NCBI GenBank assembly: GCA_035652435.1
Contig: DASRDU010000099.1
Span: forward strand, 124,001-188,000
Direction of reading: 5' to 3'
DNA from: DASRDU01 sp035652435
Lineage (GTDB): Bacteria; Acidobacteriota; Blastocatellia; RBC074
DNA length: 64,000 nt
Shown here one piece after another: positions 47,617 through 56,384 of this stretch. Below the pieces are notes generated by a model. It was given only the letters and a program-made list of their open reading frames with translations, had not been told where the DNA came from and did no database searches. The translations under genes were made by a program, and so were the position numbers. Position 1 is the first letter of the stretch, and every line of letters starts with the position of its first letter.

Positions 47617-48642
47617 ATGCGGCTTGGAGTGAACTTTGGTTACTGGGGGCCGGATTCAAAGGACAACGTGACGCTGGCTCAGGAGGCAGACCGGCTGGGC
47701 TACCATTCGGTCTGGACGGCTGAAGCTTACGGCTCGGACGCCGTCACCACGCTCGTGTGGCTGGCGGCGAAGACCGAGCGCATCAACGTCGGCACCGCGA
47801 TTATGCAGATGACAGCGCGCGTGCCGGCGATGACGGCGATGACGGCGGCGACGATTGACCTGCTGACCGGGGGCAGGATGCTGCTCGGCATCGGTGCGTC
47901 GGGGCCGCAGGTCGTCGAGGGATGGCACGGCGTGCCTTACGGCAAGCCGCTCGGTCGCACGCGCGAGTACGTCGAGATCATCCGCACCGTTTTGAAGCGC
48001 GAGAAACCTCTCGAACACCACGGCGAGCATTACGACATCCCGGCGCGCGGCGGCAGCGGCCTCGGCAAGCCGCTCAAGCTGATCACGCACCCGCTGCGCT
48101 CGGACATCCCGATTTATCTGGCGGCAATCGGGCCGAAGAACGTCGCGCTCGCGGCCGAGATCGCCGACGGGTGGCTACCTTTCCTGATTTCGCCGGAGCG
48201 GATGGGCATCTATCGCGAGTGGCTGGATGAAGGTTTTGCCCGCGCCGGGGGAGGGAAGGATCTGTCGAGCTTTGACATTGCGCCGTCGGTGACGGTCGCT
48301 TTGGGCGATGACGTGAACGCGTGCCGCAATTCGGTCAAGCCATTCATCGCGCTTTACGTCGGCGGGATGGGCGCGCGGGAGAAGAATTTTTACTTCAATC
48401 TGGTCTGCCGGTACGGCTACGAAGAAGCCGCGCACAAAATTCAGGATCTGTTCCTTTCGGGCCGCAAGGCCGAGGCGACCGCCGCCGTGCCGGACGAACT
48501 GGTTGATGAAGTCGCGCTGTGCGGCCCGCGCGAGCGCATCGCCGAACGGCTCTCGGCGTGGCAGACCTGCGGCATCACCACGCTGATCTGTGCCGGGGCC
48601 AATCCGGAGTCGTTGCGGATGATGGCGGAACTCGCGCTCTGA
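47617..48642 (+). CDS. LLM-class (luciferase-like) oxidoreductase, possibly F420-dependent
   Basis: This 341-residue TIM-barrel protein has the luciferase-like monooxygenase pattern: MRLGVNFGYWGP, ADRLGYHSVWTAEAYGSDA, INVGTAIMQMTARVPAMTAM, LTGGRMLLGIGASGPQVVEG. The wording suits the F420- or FMN-dependent LLM subgroup used in lipid or xenobiotic oxidation. The cofactor cannot be told. A strong AGCAGGAGGAAACC ribosome site precedes the ATG. Confidence 0.88.
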   Translation: MRLGVNFGYWGPDSKDNVTLAQEADRLGYHSVWTAEAYGSDAVTTLVWLAAKTERINVGTAIMQMTARVPAMTAMTAATIDLLTGGRMLLGIGASGPQVVEGWHGVPYGKPLGRTREYVEIIRTVLKREKPLEHHGEHYDIPARGGSGLGKPLKLITHPLRSDIPIYLAAIGPKNVALAAEIADGWLPFLISPERMGIYREWLDEGFARAGGGKDLSSFDIAPSVTVALGDDVNACRNSVKPFIALYVGGMGAREKNFYFNLVCRYGYEEAAHKIQDLFLSGRKAEATAAVPDELVDEVALCGPRERIAERLSAWQTCGITTLICAGANPESLRMMAELAL

Positions 48643-48651
48643 AAATGAGCG

Positions 48652-49008
48652 TCACTCGTAATGGGCGCTGCCTTTGACGGCTTGTTGCCGGTCGTTGAAA
48701 GCGATCACTTCCGCGACGCTCCGGCCCGCCTGGTTACGGTAAAGGATGGTGATGCTGTTGACGCCGGTGAGGACGCCGAGCAGTTCAAAGTGGAGTGGTG
48801 GCTGGGCCGTCATGGCCGGCTGAAAGTAAGGCCGGATCGCGGCTTTGCCTCTGAGCGTCCCCGACGGCTCTTTCATCCGCTCGACGATAAGCGGTGAACT
48901 CATCTCGAAATCATCGGCGTAATGCGAGAAGATGCGTTCGAGGTCGTGCGAGTTCCATGCCTCGATCCAGTCTTGTGCGTATGCTCTGGCGAATTCCGTG
49001 GTGATCAT
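48652..49008 (-). CDS. NTF2-like (SnoaL/SgcJ-type) protein
   Basis: This 118-residue protein has the NTF2-like fold signature: a helix YAQDWIEAWNSHDLERIFSH, YADDFEMSSP, and a barrel strand pattern with ITILYRNQAGRSVAEVIAFN. Such small alpha+beta barrels act as SnoaL-like cyclases, isomerases or binding proteins. The function is open. It converges on the LLM gene 9 bp away and is divergent from the aminotransferase gene. Confidence 0.85.
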   Translation of the reverse strand: MITTEFARAYAQDWIEAWNSHDLERIFSHYADDFEMSSPLIVERMKEPSGTLRGKAAIRPYFQPAMTAQPPLHFELLGVLTGVNSITILYRNQAGRSVAEVIAFNDRQQAVKGSAHYE

Positions 49009-49148
49009 TCCGAAGTCATCCTTATTTTCTTTGATTGATCCGAACCCGATTCGGGAAGCGATGATACGTTGACGTTCGGTTCGCGGTAAACTGCCGGTAC
49101 TGAAATTATTCCAAAGCCGTCAGACCGGCCTGAAGAGAGATACTCACA

Positions 49149-50315
49149 TTGCGAGACTCACAGAGAATAGAGGCAGTGCAGTCGCCAATCATCCCAGTGG
49201 TCGGCGAAATGATCAGGAACCACCCGGGCACGATCTCGCTCGGTCAGGGCGTGGTCTATTACGGCCCGCCGCCGCAGGCGATTGATCAGATCGCGACTTT
49301 CCTCGCCGATCCGCAGCAGCACAAATACCAGGCAGTGCATGGGATCCCGCCGCTGCTCGAAGCCCTGGCCGCGAAGCTGCGGGATGAAAACGGAATCAGT
49401 GTTGACGATGGCTCGCGGATCATCGTGACGGCGGGCGGCAACATGGCTTTTGTCAATGCGCTGCTCGCGATCACCGACCCGGGCGACGAGATCATTCTCC
49501 AGCTGCCGTATTACTTCAACCACGAGATGGCCATTGTGATGGCGGATTGCAAGGCGGTACTCGTGGCGACGGACGAAAATTATCAACTCCGACCGGAAGC
49601 GATCCGGCGGGCGATCACCGGCAGAACCCGCGCCGTGGTCACGATCTCGCCGAACAACCCGACGGGCGCGGTCTACCCGGAAGCGGCGTTGCGCGAGGTC
49701 AACGAACTCTGCCGTAATCACAGGATCTATCACATCAATGATGAGGCCTACGAATACTTCACTTATGGCGGCGTGAAACATTTCTCCCCGGGATCAATCC
49801 CAGGCGGCGGCGCGCACACGATCTCACTCTTCTCGCTCTCGAAGGCTTACGGTTTCGCGAGCTGGCGGATCGGGTATATGGTGGCCCCTGAGCGCCTGTT
49901 CACTCCGATCAATAAGATTCAGGACACGATCCTGATCTGCCCGCCGGTCGTCTCGCAGTTTGCCGGCGCGGGCGCGTTGCGGGCCGGCGCCGGCTACTGC
50001 CGCGACAAGCTGCAGCCGCTTGCCGAAGTGCGCGAGATTGTATTGAATGAACTGGACGCGATCAGAAATCTTTGTCTGGTGCCCCCTGCGGACGGGGCCT
50101 TTTACTTTCTGCTGAAGATTGATGCGGCACTCGACCCGCTTGATCTCGTCGAGCGTCTGATTCGTCAGCACGGCGTCGCTGCGATCCCAGGAACGGCCTT
50201 CGGCATGGCGGATGGCTGTTACCTGCGCGTCGCGTATGGCGCGCTGGAAAAGAAGACTGTTGCTGAAGGAATTGGCAGACTGGTGCGTGGGATCAGAACG
50301 ATACTGAAAGGGTGA
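49149..50315 (+). CDS. PLP-dependent class I/II aminotransferase
   Basis: This 388-residue fold-type I aminotransferase has an N-terminal ISLGQGV, ISPNNPTGAVYPE, INDEAYEYF and the Schiff-base Lys232 in LSKAYGFASWRIGYM. It forms a pair, 6 bp apart, with an omega-amidase gene. Such pairs are known from methionine-salvage-type and glutamine-transaminase pathways, in which glutamine donates nitrogen and the omega-amidase clears 2-oxoglutaramate. The start is a TTG at 49149 behind a gagag site. An acceptor such as KMTB is inference. Confidence 0.9.
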   Translation: MRDSQRIEAVQSPIIPVVGEMIRNHPGTISLGQGVVYYGPPPQAIDQIATFLADPQQHKYQAVHGIPPLLEALAAKLRDENGISVDDGSRIIVTAGGNMAFVNALLAITDPGDEIILQLPYYFNHEMAIVMADCKAVLVATDENYQLRPEAIRRAITGRTRAVVTISPNNPTGAVYPEAALREVNELCRNHRIYHINDEAYEYFTYGGVKHFSPGSIPGGGAHTISLFSLSKAYGFASWRIGYMVAPERLFTPINKIQDTILICPPVVSQFAGAGALRAGAGYCRDKLQPLAEVREIVLNELDAIRNLCLVPPADGAFYFLLKIDAALDPLDLVERLIRQHGVAAIPGTAFGMADGCYLRVAYGALEKKTVAEGIGRLVRGIRTILKG

Positions 50316-50321
50316 GTAAAG

Positions 50322-51110
50322 ATGAACGTCATTTGCTGTCAGCTTGACACTGCCTGGGAAGACAAATCAGCCAATCACGACAAGGTTCGCCGGCTGCTTG
50401 ATTCTGCCAGGCCGACAAAAGGCTCGCTGGTCGTGCTGTCGGAAATGTTTGCGACCGGCTTCAGTATGAACGTCGCGGGCATCTCGGACAGCGAGACGCG
50501 CGAGACGCAGAATTTTCTTGCCCGCACGGCCGCCGATTACTGCGTTTATGTGCTTGGCGGGGTTGTGACGACTGATCCGAGCGGCAGGGGGCGCAACGAA
50601 TGCGTGGTCTGGTCACCTGAGGGCATGGAGATTGCGCGCTATTGCAAAATGCAGCCGTTCACGCTCGGCGGCGAGGCGCAGCATTACGTGGCGGGAGCGG
50701 GGCCGCTGGTCTTCCCGCTTCAGGAATTCAACCTCGCGCCGTTCATCTGTTACGACCTGCGCTTCCCGGAAATCTTTCGCTCGGCCGTTCTGAAGGGCGC
50801 GAACCTGTACACCGTCATCGCCAGCTGGCCGGTCTACCGCGAGCATCACTGGATGACTCTGCTCAAGGCGCGCGCGATTGAAAACCAGGCTTACGTCGTC
50901 GGCGTCAATCGCTGCGGCAAAGACCCGTTGCACCCCCACTCGGGCCGCAGCCTGATCGTTGACCCACGCGGCGAGGTGATGGCCGACGCAGGCAACGGCG
51001 AATGCACGATCAGCGCCGAACTCGATCTGCAGGCGCTGATCAGTTACCGCGAGCAGTTCCCATTTTTGAAAGATATTCGCGCCGAGTACGTCAGGCCTAC
51101 TGCTGATTGA
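50322..51110 (+). CDS. Omega-amidase-like carbon-nitrogen hydrolase
   Basis: This 262-residue nitrilase-superfamily protein has the Glu-Lys-Cys triad: Glu41 in VVLSEMFATGF, Lys109 in RYCKMQPF, Cys143 in FICYDLRFPE. The GEAQHY and CYDLRFPE details match YafV/Nit2-type omega-amidases, which hydrolyse 2-oxoglutaramate or 2-oxosuccinamate. Coupling with the aminotransferase makes the transamination irreversible. Its last 14 bp overlap, tail to tail, the PIG-L gene. Confidence 0.92.
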   Translation: MNVICCQLDTAWEDKSANHDKVRRLLDSARPTKGSLVVLSEMFATGFSMNVAGISDSETRETQNFLARTAADYCVYVLGGVVTTDPSGRGRNECVVWSPEGMEIARYCKMQPFTLGGEAQHYVAGAGPLVFPLQEFNLAPFICYDLRFPEIFRSAVLKGANLYTVIASWPVYREHHWMTLLKARAIENQAYVVGVNRCGKDPLHPHSGRSLIVDPRGEVMADAGNGECTISAELDLQALISYREQFPFLKDIRAEYVRPTAD

Positions 51111-51939
51111 AGCCGGTCGCCCGCCGGAAGGATTCGACGTAACGCCCGTCCTTTTTCGGGGCGCGAGCCCTGAAGCCGGCGACCAGCTTTTCCAGATCCT
51201 TCGGATCCCAGTCGGGCCGGTACTTGCTGATTGAGGGCTCGAACTGGCTGACCTGTTTGCTGGCGGCTTTGACCTTCAAATCAAACACCTCGGTGATGTC
51301 CACGTGGTAATTCGCTTCGGATGCGGCGTAATAAAACATCAGCAGCGGAACCCTGTAAGGCTTCAGGTTGTCTGTGAGCAGGTGGTCGGGGTAGTAGAGG
51401 TGAAATTCAGCCGCGCGCACCGCGTCAATCGTATTGAAAGCCGCCATCCGGTGATCCGACTTGTGCCAGCGTTCATACAACTCGCCTGGGTCAATGCTGA
51501 AGAGGACGTCGGGGCGGTGCTGGCGAATCAGCTTCGTCGCCTGACCGCATAAGGCTTTCGGTTCCGCATACTCCAGCTCGCCGTCGTTGTATCCCAGCCA
51601 GATGATGTTCTCTTTCGGAATGCCCAGCACCTCGCAGGAAGCCTCCTCTTCGGCCTTGCGGATGCGGGCCAGACGTTCGCTCGTCATCTCCAGATCGAAT
51701 GAACCCTTGTTGTCGTTGGTGTAGATGACGATGATGATTTTGTTCCCGTTGCGCGCCAGCAGCGCCAGAGTGCCACCGCAGCCAAACAGGTCGTCGTCGG
51801 GGTGCGGCGTAAAGACCATCACGGTTTTGCCGCGCCAGTTTTCAACACGATCCTGTGACTGCTGGTTCTGAGTTTCAGCCACGGCGACAGGCAGGAAGAA
51901 AAGCAGCAATCCGATCAATAAAGCAGAGAATCTCTTCAT
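51097..51939 (-). CDS. PIG-L family deacetylase, secreted
   Basis: This 280-residue protein has a Sec signal peptide (KRFSALLIGLLLFFLPVAVA, about residues 2-21). The LmbE/PIG-L metal motif follows: PHPDDD at 45-50 (His46, Asp48, Asp49) and HKSDH (His159, His163). Members remove N-acetyl groups from sugars such as GlcNAc-PI or GlcNAc-Ins. The start at 51939 follows a GGAGGGAC site; an earlier Met lacks one. Its 5' leader holds a palindromic element. Confidence 0.9.
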   Translation of the reverse strand: MKRFSALLIGLLLFFLPVAVAETQNQQSQDRVENWRGKTVMVFTPHPDDDLFGCGGTLALLARNGNKIIIVIYTNDNKGSFDLEMTSERLARIRKAEEEASCEVLGIPKENIIWLGYNDGELEYAEPKALCGQATKLIRQHRPDVLFSIDPGELYERWHKSDHRMAAFNTIDAVRAAEFHLYYPDHLLTDNLKPYRVPLLMFYYAASEANYHVDITEVFDLKVKAASKQVSQFEPSISKYRPDWDPKDLEKLVAGFRARAPKKDGRYVESFRRATGFNQQ

Positions 51940-51957
51940 CGTGTCCCTCCGAGAATA

Positions 51958-52070
51958 GGCCTCTTGCAAAAGTCACGATCAGCGGGTGTGTCAGTAGCCC
52001 GACCGTCACGCGAGGGCTTGGGAGCGGGCCCTCCCTGACGGTCAGGCTGCTGACACTTTTGCAAGAGACC
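51958..52070. mobile_element. Composite palindromic element upstream of the PIG-L gene
   Basis: Outer 16-bp inverted repeats, GGCCTCTTGCAAAAGT at 51958-51973 and its near-complement at 52055-52070 (15 of 16), flank a diverged copy (51988-52056) of the 38388 palindrome. The inner hairpin is imperfect. It lies between the second ceramidase-like gene and the PIG-L gene, both on the minus strand, and encodes nothing. Confidence 0.7.
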
Positions 52071-52099
52071 TGATGTACGGCGCGCCGCATGCCGTCGCT

Positions 52100-53446
52100 T
52101 CAAGGTTGTTCGGGTTTGTCTTTCAGACTGCCCAAGGCGTGGTAGACGTGAATCAGGCCGCGATCCACCATGCGCTCGCCGGCGCCGACTTCGACGCGGG
52201 TCGTGATGGTGTTCGCGCCGTAGCCGCCGGCCACCGCGTCGCGGATCGTCGGGAAGTAGGCAATGTAACCATTCGTGTAACCGCACAGGAAAGTCGCTGC
52301 GAGCGGTGAGCGGGCTTTGAGCGAGAGCTGCAATCCGACGAAGGGTTCGCCCGGCAATCCGACCAGCGCGATCTGGCGATTGATCACAAGCGTTGTGACC
52401 GGCGCCGTGATCGGGTCTGTGAGGTAACGCAGATACCGCCGCGGGGGATTCGCGCCGTAAGCCGCGACCAGTTGCGTCCGGAGCGATTCCTGACTCCAGC
52501 GATTTTTGAAATTCATTTCCTCGCTGATGTAGGCGAGTTCGGGGGTGGCCGGAGCCTGGGTCTGAATCGTGCGACTGACGCGCACCACCTCGCGGCCGAG
52601 CTTTTCACCGACGCGGCGCATTTCGGCGTCGGCATTTTCCGGGAGCGGCGTCTTGTCCATCATCGGATTGATGTCGCCGGGCGCGCCCTGCAGGAAGAAA
52701 CAGGTCGGTTTGTTGCCGAAACTCTCTTCGACCAGCCGCGACATTGCGCCAGGGTAATCGGCAGAGTAGCGCAGATTGTCCGGGCCGAACACGACCGGGT
52801 GGCAGGCATAGTTGACCAGAATCGCCAGCGGATTACCCTGAAGGTCGTCAACGCGAATGACGCCGACCGTCGGATCAATCACGCCCGTCGGCTGCCCCGT
52901 ACTGTTACGCCAGAGCATCTTCACCGTGCCGTCTGACTGAATGTATCTGCGGTTGTGGCCGATGATGATCTGTCCGGTGCCGGTGCCGATGCGCGCCGTT
53001 TGCATGTGCGCGCGGGCCTGACCAATCGCTTCAACGATTCTGTCAAGCGCGCGGCGCTCCCATTCGGGCAGACCGCCTTCGTAATCCTCGTCAATGACCG
53101 GCCCCGAGTGAGTGTGAGAGGCAATGAACATCACTTCGTCAACGCGATAATCACGCCGCACCCGCTCGCGCACGCTCTGCATCTGCGGCTGCCCGAACGT
53201 GCGGCCCAGATCGAGCGTGACCACTGCGACCGTCTTCTGCCCTTCGCTGAGTACCAGCGCCCGTGCGTAGAGCGGATCCAGCGTGCCGGTCGCGGGGCCT
53301 GAGCGATTGCTGTATCCCCACAGTTCGACGCCGGGCGGCGGGGTGATGTCAGCGCGCGCAACGCCCGCACTCAGACCCGAGGCCCCGGCGCTGATTGCGC
53401 CGGTCATTGTACAAAGCAGGATGATCAACAAAACGATTTGGCGCAT
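52100..53446 (-). CDS. Neutral/alkaline ceramidase-family protein (second paralogue)
   Basis: This 448-residue protein has a signal peptide (MRQIVLLIILLCTMTGA, about residues 1-22), then GVARADITPPPGVELWGYSNR, LYARALVL, VMFIASHTHSGPVIDEDYEG with the metal-binding HTH, and INYACHPVVFGPDN-type second-His patterning, as in neutral ceramidases. It probably hydrolyses an N-acyl substrate outside the cytoplasm. The start at 53446 has a GGGAGGTG site. It lies 14 bp after a third paralogue, likely in one operon. Confidence 0.85.
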   Translation of the reverse strand: MRQIVLLIILLCTMTGAISAGASGLSAGVARADITPPPGVELWGYSNRSGPATGTLDPLYARALVLSEGQKTVAVVTLDLGRTFGQPQMQSVRERVRRDYRVDEVMFIASHTHSGPVIDEDYEGGLPEWERRALDRIVEAIGQARAHMQTARIGTGTGQIIIGHNRRYIQSDGTVKMLWRNSTGQPTGVIDPTVGVIRVDDLQGNPLAILVNYACHPVVFGPDNLRYSADYPGAMSRLVEESFGNKPTCFFLQGAPGDINPMMDKTPLPENADAEMRRVGEKLGREVVRVSRTIQTQAPATPELAYISEEMNFKNRWSQESLRTQLVAAYGANPPRRYLRYLTDPITAPVTTLVINRQIALVGLPGEPFVGLQLSLKARSPLAATFLCGYTNGYIAYFPTIRDAVAGGYGANTITTRVEVGAGERMVDRGLIHVYHALGSLKDKPEQP

Positions 53447-53460
53447 AGTCGCACCTCCCC

Positions 53461-54738
53461 TCAACGCCCGGGTGAATCTTTGAGTTTGCCCGCCAGACTG
53501 AACATCTGGATGACGGCCCGATCAATCATCGCTTCTCCCGCGCCGACTTCGAGCCGCGTGTTGTAACCCGCGCCGTAACCGCCTTCAGCCGCCGCCTGAA
53601 TTGTCGGGATGTAGCCGACCCACTCGCCGCCCGCGCTGTACGTGTAGCCGAAAAGAAATGTGTTTCTGAATTCCGATTTGTCGCGCAACCCGATCTGCAG
53701 ATCAACGAACGGTTCGCCCGGCAGGGTGGCAATGGCAATGTCACTGTTGATGAGCAGCGTCGTCAGACCCGCACGAATGGTTTTGTTCTTATCCCAACGG
53801 TCACGGAACTCGACCACTTCGGCGGCGGCACGCAATGCGGGCAGAGCATTAGGTTGCGGCTTCAGGCGCCGCGCAACTTTTACCGCTTCTTCGGCCAGCG
53901 CATTGCCCATCTTCTCCGCTTCGCCGAAGCCATTCTGGTCAACCGGCTGCTTGTCCAGATAGGGATTGATGTCGCCCGCGCCGCCCTGCGTAAACATGCA
54001 CAGAGCGCCGGCGAATTCGCGCTCCACACGGCGCGCCAGATAGCCCGGATAATCTGCCGAAATCATCCGGTTGTCCGGGCCGAGTACGACGGCGTGGCAG
54101 GCGTAATTGACGATGATCGCGCGGGGCGTGCCGGTCGCATCATCAATGCGCATGACGCCGACAATCGGATCGAGCGGGCCGGTCGGGGATTTTTCGGCAT
54201 TGCGCCAGAGCATCGTCACTTTGCCATCAGGCCCGACCCGGCGCCGGTTGTGGCCGAGGTAAATCTCCCCGAAGCCCGCAGCGATGCGTGCCGGAAACAT
54301 TTTTCCCGCCGCGTCTTCAATCGCGCTCAGGATCTTCTGCTCAGTCTCGGCGAACCACGAACGTCCTCCGCCCGGCCACGACTGGTCTTCCCACGTGAGC
54401 GGGCCGGAGTGATTGTGTGTGACGGCAATCAGGACGTGGTTTGCCAGGCGGCGCTCGCGCGCCACAGTGACCACGCGCTCGGAGGGGAATGAGCGCAGGT
54501 CGCAACTGACCATCGCGACGGTCACTGCCCCCACTTTCAGCACCAGCGCCGTCGCATAGAGCGGGTCGTGGACGCCCGTTGACGGCCCCTGGCGATTGGC
54601 GTACCCGCCCATCGGGTGGCCCACCGGCGGCGTGATCTCGACGCGAGACACGCCCGCGGAGAGTTCGTCCGCGAAACCGGCGGCGTTTAGCGAACACCAG
54701 AACAATACGAACAGGGCGATGCGTGGTAATGGCTTCAT
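53461..54738 (-). CDS. Neutral/alkaline ceramidase-family protein (third paralogue)
   Basis: This 425-residue protein has a signal peptide (RIALFVLFWCSLNAAG, about residues 6-22), then GVSRVEITPPVGHPMGGYANR, LYATALVL, LIAVTHNHSGPLTWED (HNH metal motif) and NYACHAVVLGPDNRMIS. It is closely related to its downstream neighbour, suggesting tandem duplication followed by divergence. It sits between the PHP-domain gene (21 bp) and the other paralogue (14 bp). Confidence 0.85.
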   Translation of the reverse strand: MKPLPRIALFVLFWCSLNAAGFADELSAGVSRVEITPPVGHPMGGYANRQGPSTGVHDPLYATALVLKVGAVTVAMVSCDLRSFPSERVVTVARERRLANHVLIAVTHNHSGPLTWEDQSWPGGGRSWFAETEQKILSAIEDAAGKMFPARIAAGFGEIYLGHNRRRVGPDGKVTMLWRNAEKSPTGPLDPIVGVMRIDDATGTPRAIIVNYACHAVVLGPDNRMISADYPGYLARRVEREFAGALCMFTQGGAGDINPYLDKQPVDQNGFGEAEKMGNALAEEAVKVARRLKPQPNALPALRAAAEVVEFRDRWDKNKTIRAGLTTLLINSDIAIATLPGEPFVDLQIGLRDKSEFRNTFLFGYTYSAGGEWVGYIPTIQAAAEGGYGAGYNTRLEVGAGEAMIDRAVIQMFSLAGKLKDSPGR

Positions 54739-54759
54739 AACTGACCACCATCCTGATTT

Positions 54760-56157
54760 CTAAGGTGCGGCAAGGCATCTGATCTGATTGGCATAAATCC
54801 AGGGGCGCATCTCGCCGTCCAGCTTCAACCACACTTCGGCGCGATAAGTGCCGGGCGAAGTGACTTCCCATTCCAGAGTGTCATCCTCAACCTCGCGGAC
54901 GTTCTCTCCGTTGCGGAAAAGCCTGATGACACCGGCTGCGGGAGCCGCAACGCGCAACCGCAATCTCCCGGTGAATCTGATTTCGTCGCCCATCACTCCA
55001 ATACGCCTGGACGGCTTCACCGATTCCGCCACGAAGGCAAAGCCGGTCGGATCGCAGAGCCAGTCGTGCGCGACGTAAACATGCGCCTGCTTTAATGCAC
55101 CGCGTGTCGCAGCCTCGCTCAGCCCTTTCGCGAGGATGTGCGTAGACACGTAACTCAGGCTGCGCTCGTAAGGGTCGAAATCAAGCCTGGCGATTATGTC
55201 GCCCGCCTGACGGCCAGCGGTCAGTTCAGTCAGCCGTGAGGCCCGATCGGCTGTAATTTTGAGCGAAGGATTCTTATCGCCGGTGAGCCAGAGTTCGATC
55301 GCATCGGGACTGCCGACTTTGACGGTGATGACCTGATTGTGGTGGCAGTCGTTCGCGGCTACCCCGGTGACGCGGTGCGTCTGACTGTCGCGATCCCACT
55401 TCGCCATGAAGGCGACGAGGTAATCCTGCTGTGCGCTGAAAATTTCCTGCGGGTATTCGGCCAGCAGCCTTTCAAATGCGGCCAGCCGGTCAGGGTCAGA
55501 GACGGTAGCGCGAATCCACTTCACGAACTCCCCCTGCTCGTCCTTGAAGTCGGTGTGGTGGTTGTAAATCTCCATCCCGTCCAGCCGCGCGGTCGGCCAG
55601 TCGGGCCGCTCTTCGACGTGCGAGAGGAAAATATCGCCGCCGCCTTTCCTGATCAGGCTGATGTAATCATCGCGCGTCTTCCAGCTTGTGCCCTTGATCG
55701 AACTCAATGGATAGGCCAGAAAGCCCTCGGCTTCAGCGCCGGGGATGAACAGCACGCCTTCATGAGGTCCGCGCCAGCTGTCAGTAATGAAATCACGCGG
55801 TGGCCGCACGTGGTCGGTGAGCATGACGATGCTGACGCCGGTTCGTTTCGCCGCCGCCAGCAGTTCCGTCCGCGTGCCGCCGGTGTGCGCCGAGTCTTCG
55901 GCGTGGGCGTGCAGAATCGCGCGGTAATCCTTATATCCCGTGCGTAACGTCACCGGTCGCCGCATCTGCGCGTACTTCGCCCGGTCTTCATGAACCGCGC
56001 GCAGGTGTTCCGGCTGGATTCGCTCGACGAAGGAATATTTGCGCCCCTCGCTCAGCGCGGGCTTTTGAAATTGTGGCAGAGAAAGCGAAAGGCAGAGCGC
56101 GGTTATCAGCAGGCACAGCACCACGGAAAGCAATGTCGGCAGAATCGTCTTTCGCAT
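54760..56157 (-). CDS. Secreted PHP-domain metal-dependent hydrolase
   Basis: This 465-residue protein has a membrane or signal segment (about residues 7-28, LPTLLSVVLCLLITALCLSL). A PHP domain follows: RAILHAHAEDSAHTGG (His83, His85), VMLTDHV (Asp115, His116) and further His/Asp residues in FLSHVEERPD. PHP domains hydrolyse phosphoesters. A C-terminal Ig-like domain (about 360-465) is inferred from its beta pattern. It heads a three-gene minus-strand operon with two ceramidase-family genes. Confidence 0.85.
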   Translation of the reverse strand: MRKTILPTLLSVVLCLLITALCLSLSLPQFQKPALSEGRKYSFVERIQPEHLRAVHEDRAKYAQMRRPVTLRTGYKDYRAILHAHAEDSAHTGGTRTELLAAAKRTGVSIVMLTDHVRPPRDFITDSWRGPHEGVLFIPGAEAEGFLAYPLSSIKGTSWKTRDDYISLIRKGGGDIFLSHVEERPDWPTARLDGMEIYNHHTDFKDEQGEFVKWIRATVSDPDRLAAFERLLAEYPQEIFSAQQDYLVAFMAKWDRDSQTHRVTGVAANDCHHNQVITVKVGSPDAIELWLTGDKNPSLKITADRASRLTELTAGRQAGDIIARLDFDPYERSLSYVSTHILAKGLSEAATRGALKQAHVYVAHDWLCDPTGFAFVAESVKPSRRIGVMGDEIRFTGRLRLRVAAPAAGVIRLFRNGENVREVEDDTLEWEVTSPGTYRAEVWLKLDGEMRPWIYANQIRCLAAP

Positions 56158-56384
56158 TTTGTCCGTCGAAGAGTGAAATCAGTTACTGAGTTACCGCGAG
56201 TCGTCGAACTGGATGACGCCATTGTAGCCGAGTCAGCCTGATGTTTCATTTGATTGTCCGCAATTACGCCTGAAAATTTATCGCCTTGACACTGCTCCGG
56301 CTTCGGGCGTACAACCCGACCGGTCGGTAAGACTCACGGGCCGTGACCCCGGGCCGCCGGAGGTTGATCGGGAAGGGACACTTC
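56158..56384. promoter_or_regulatory. Divergent intergenic region (PHP gene / carboxylesterase)
   Basis: About 225 bp separates the start of the PHP/ceramidase operon from the esterase gene, so both promoters should be here. No clear consensus boxes were picked out. The esterase has a GGGAAGGGAC ribosome site. Confidence 0.35.
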
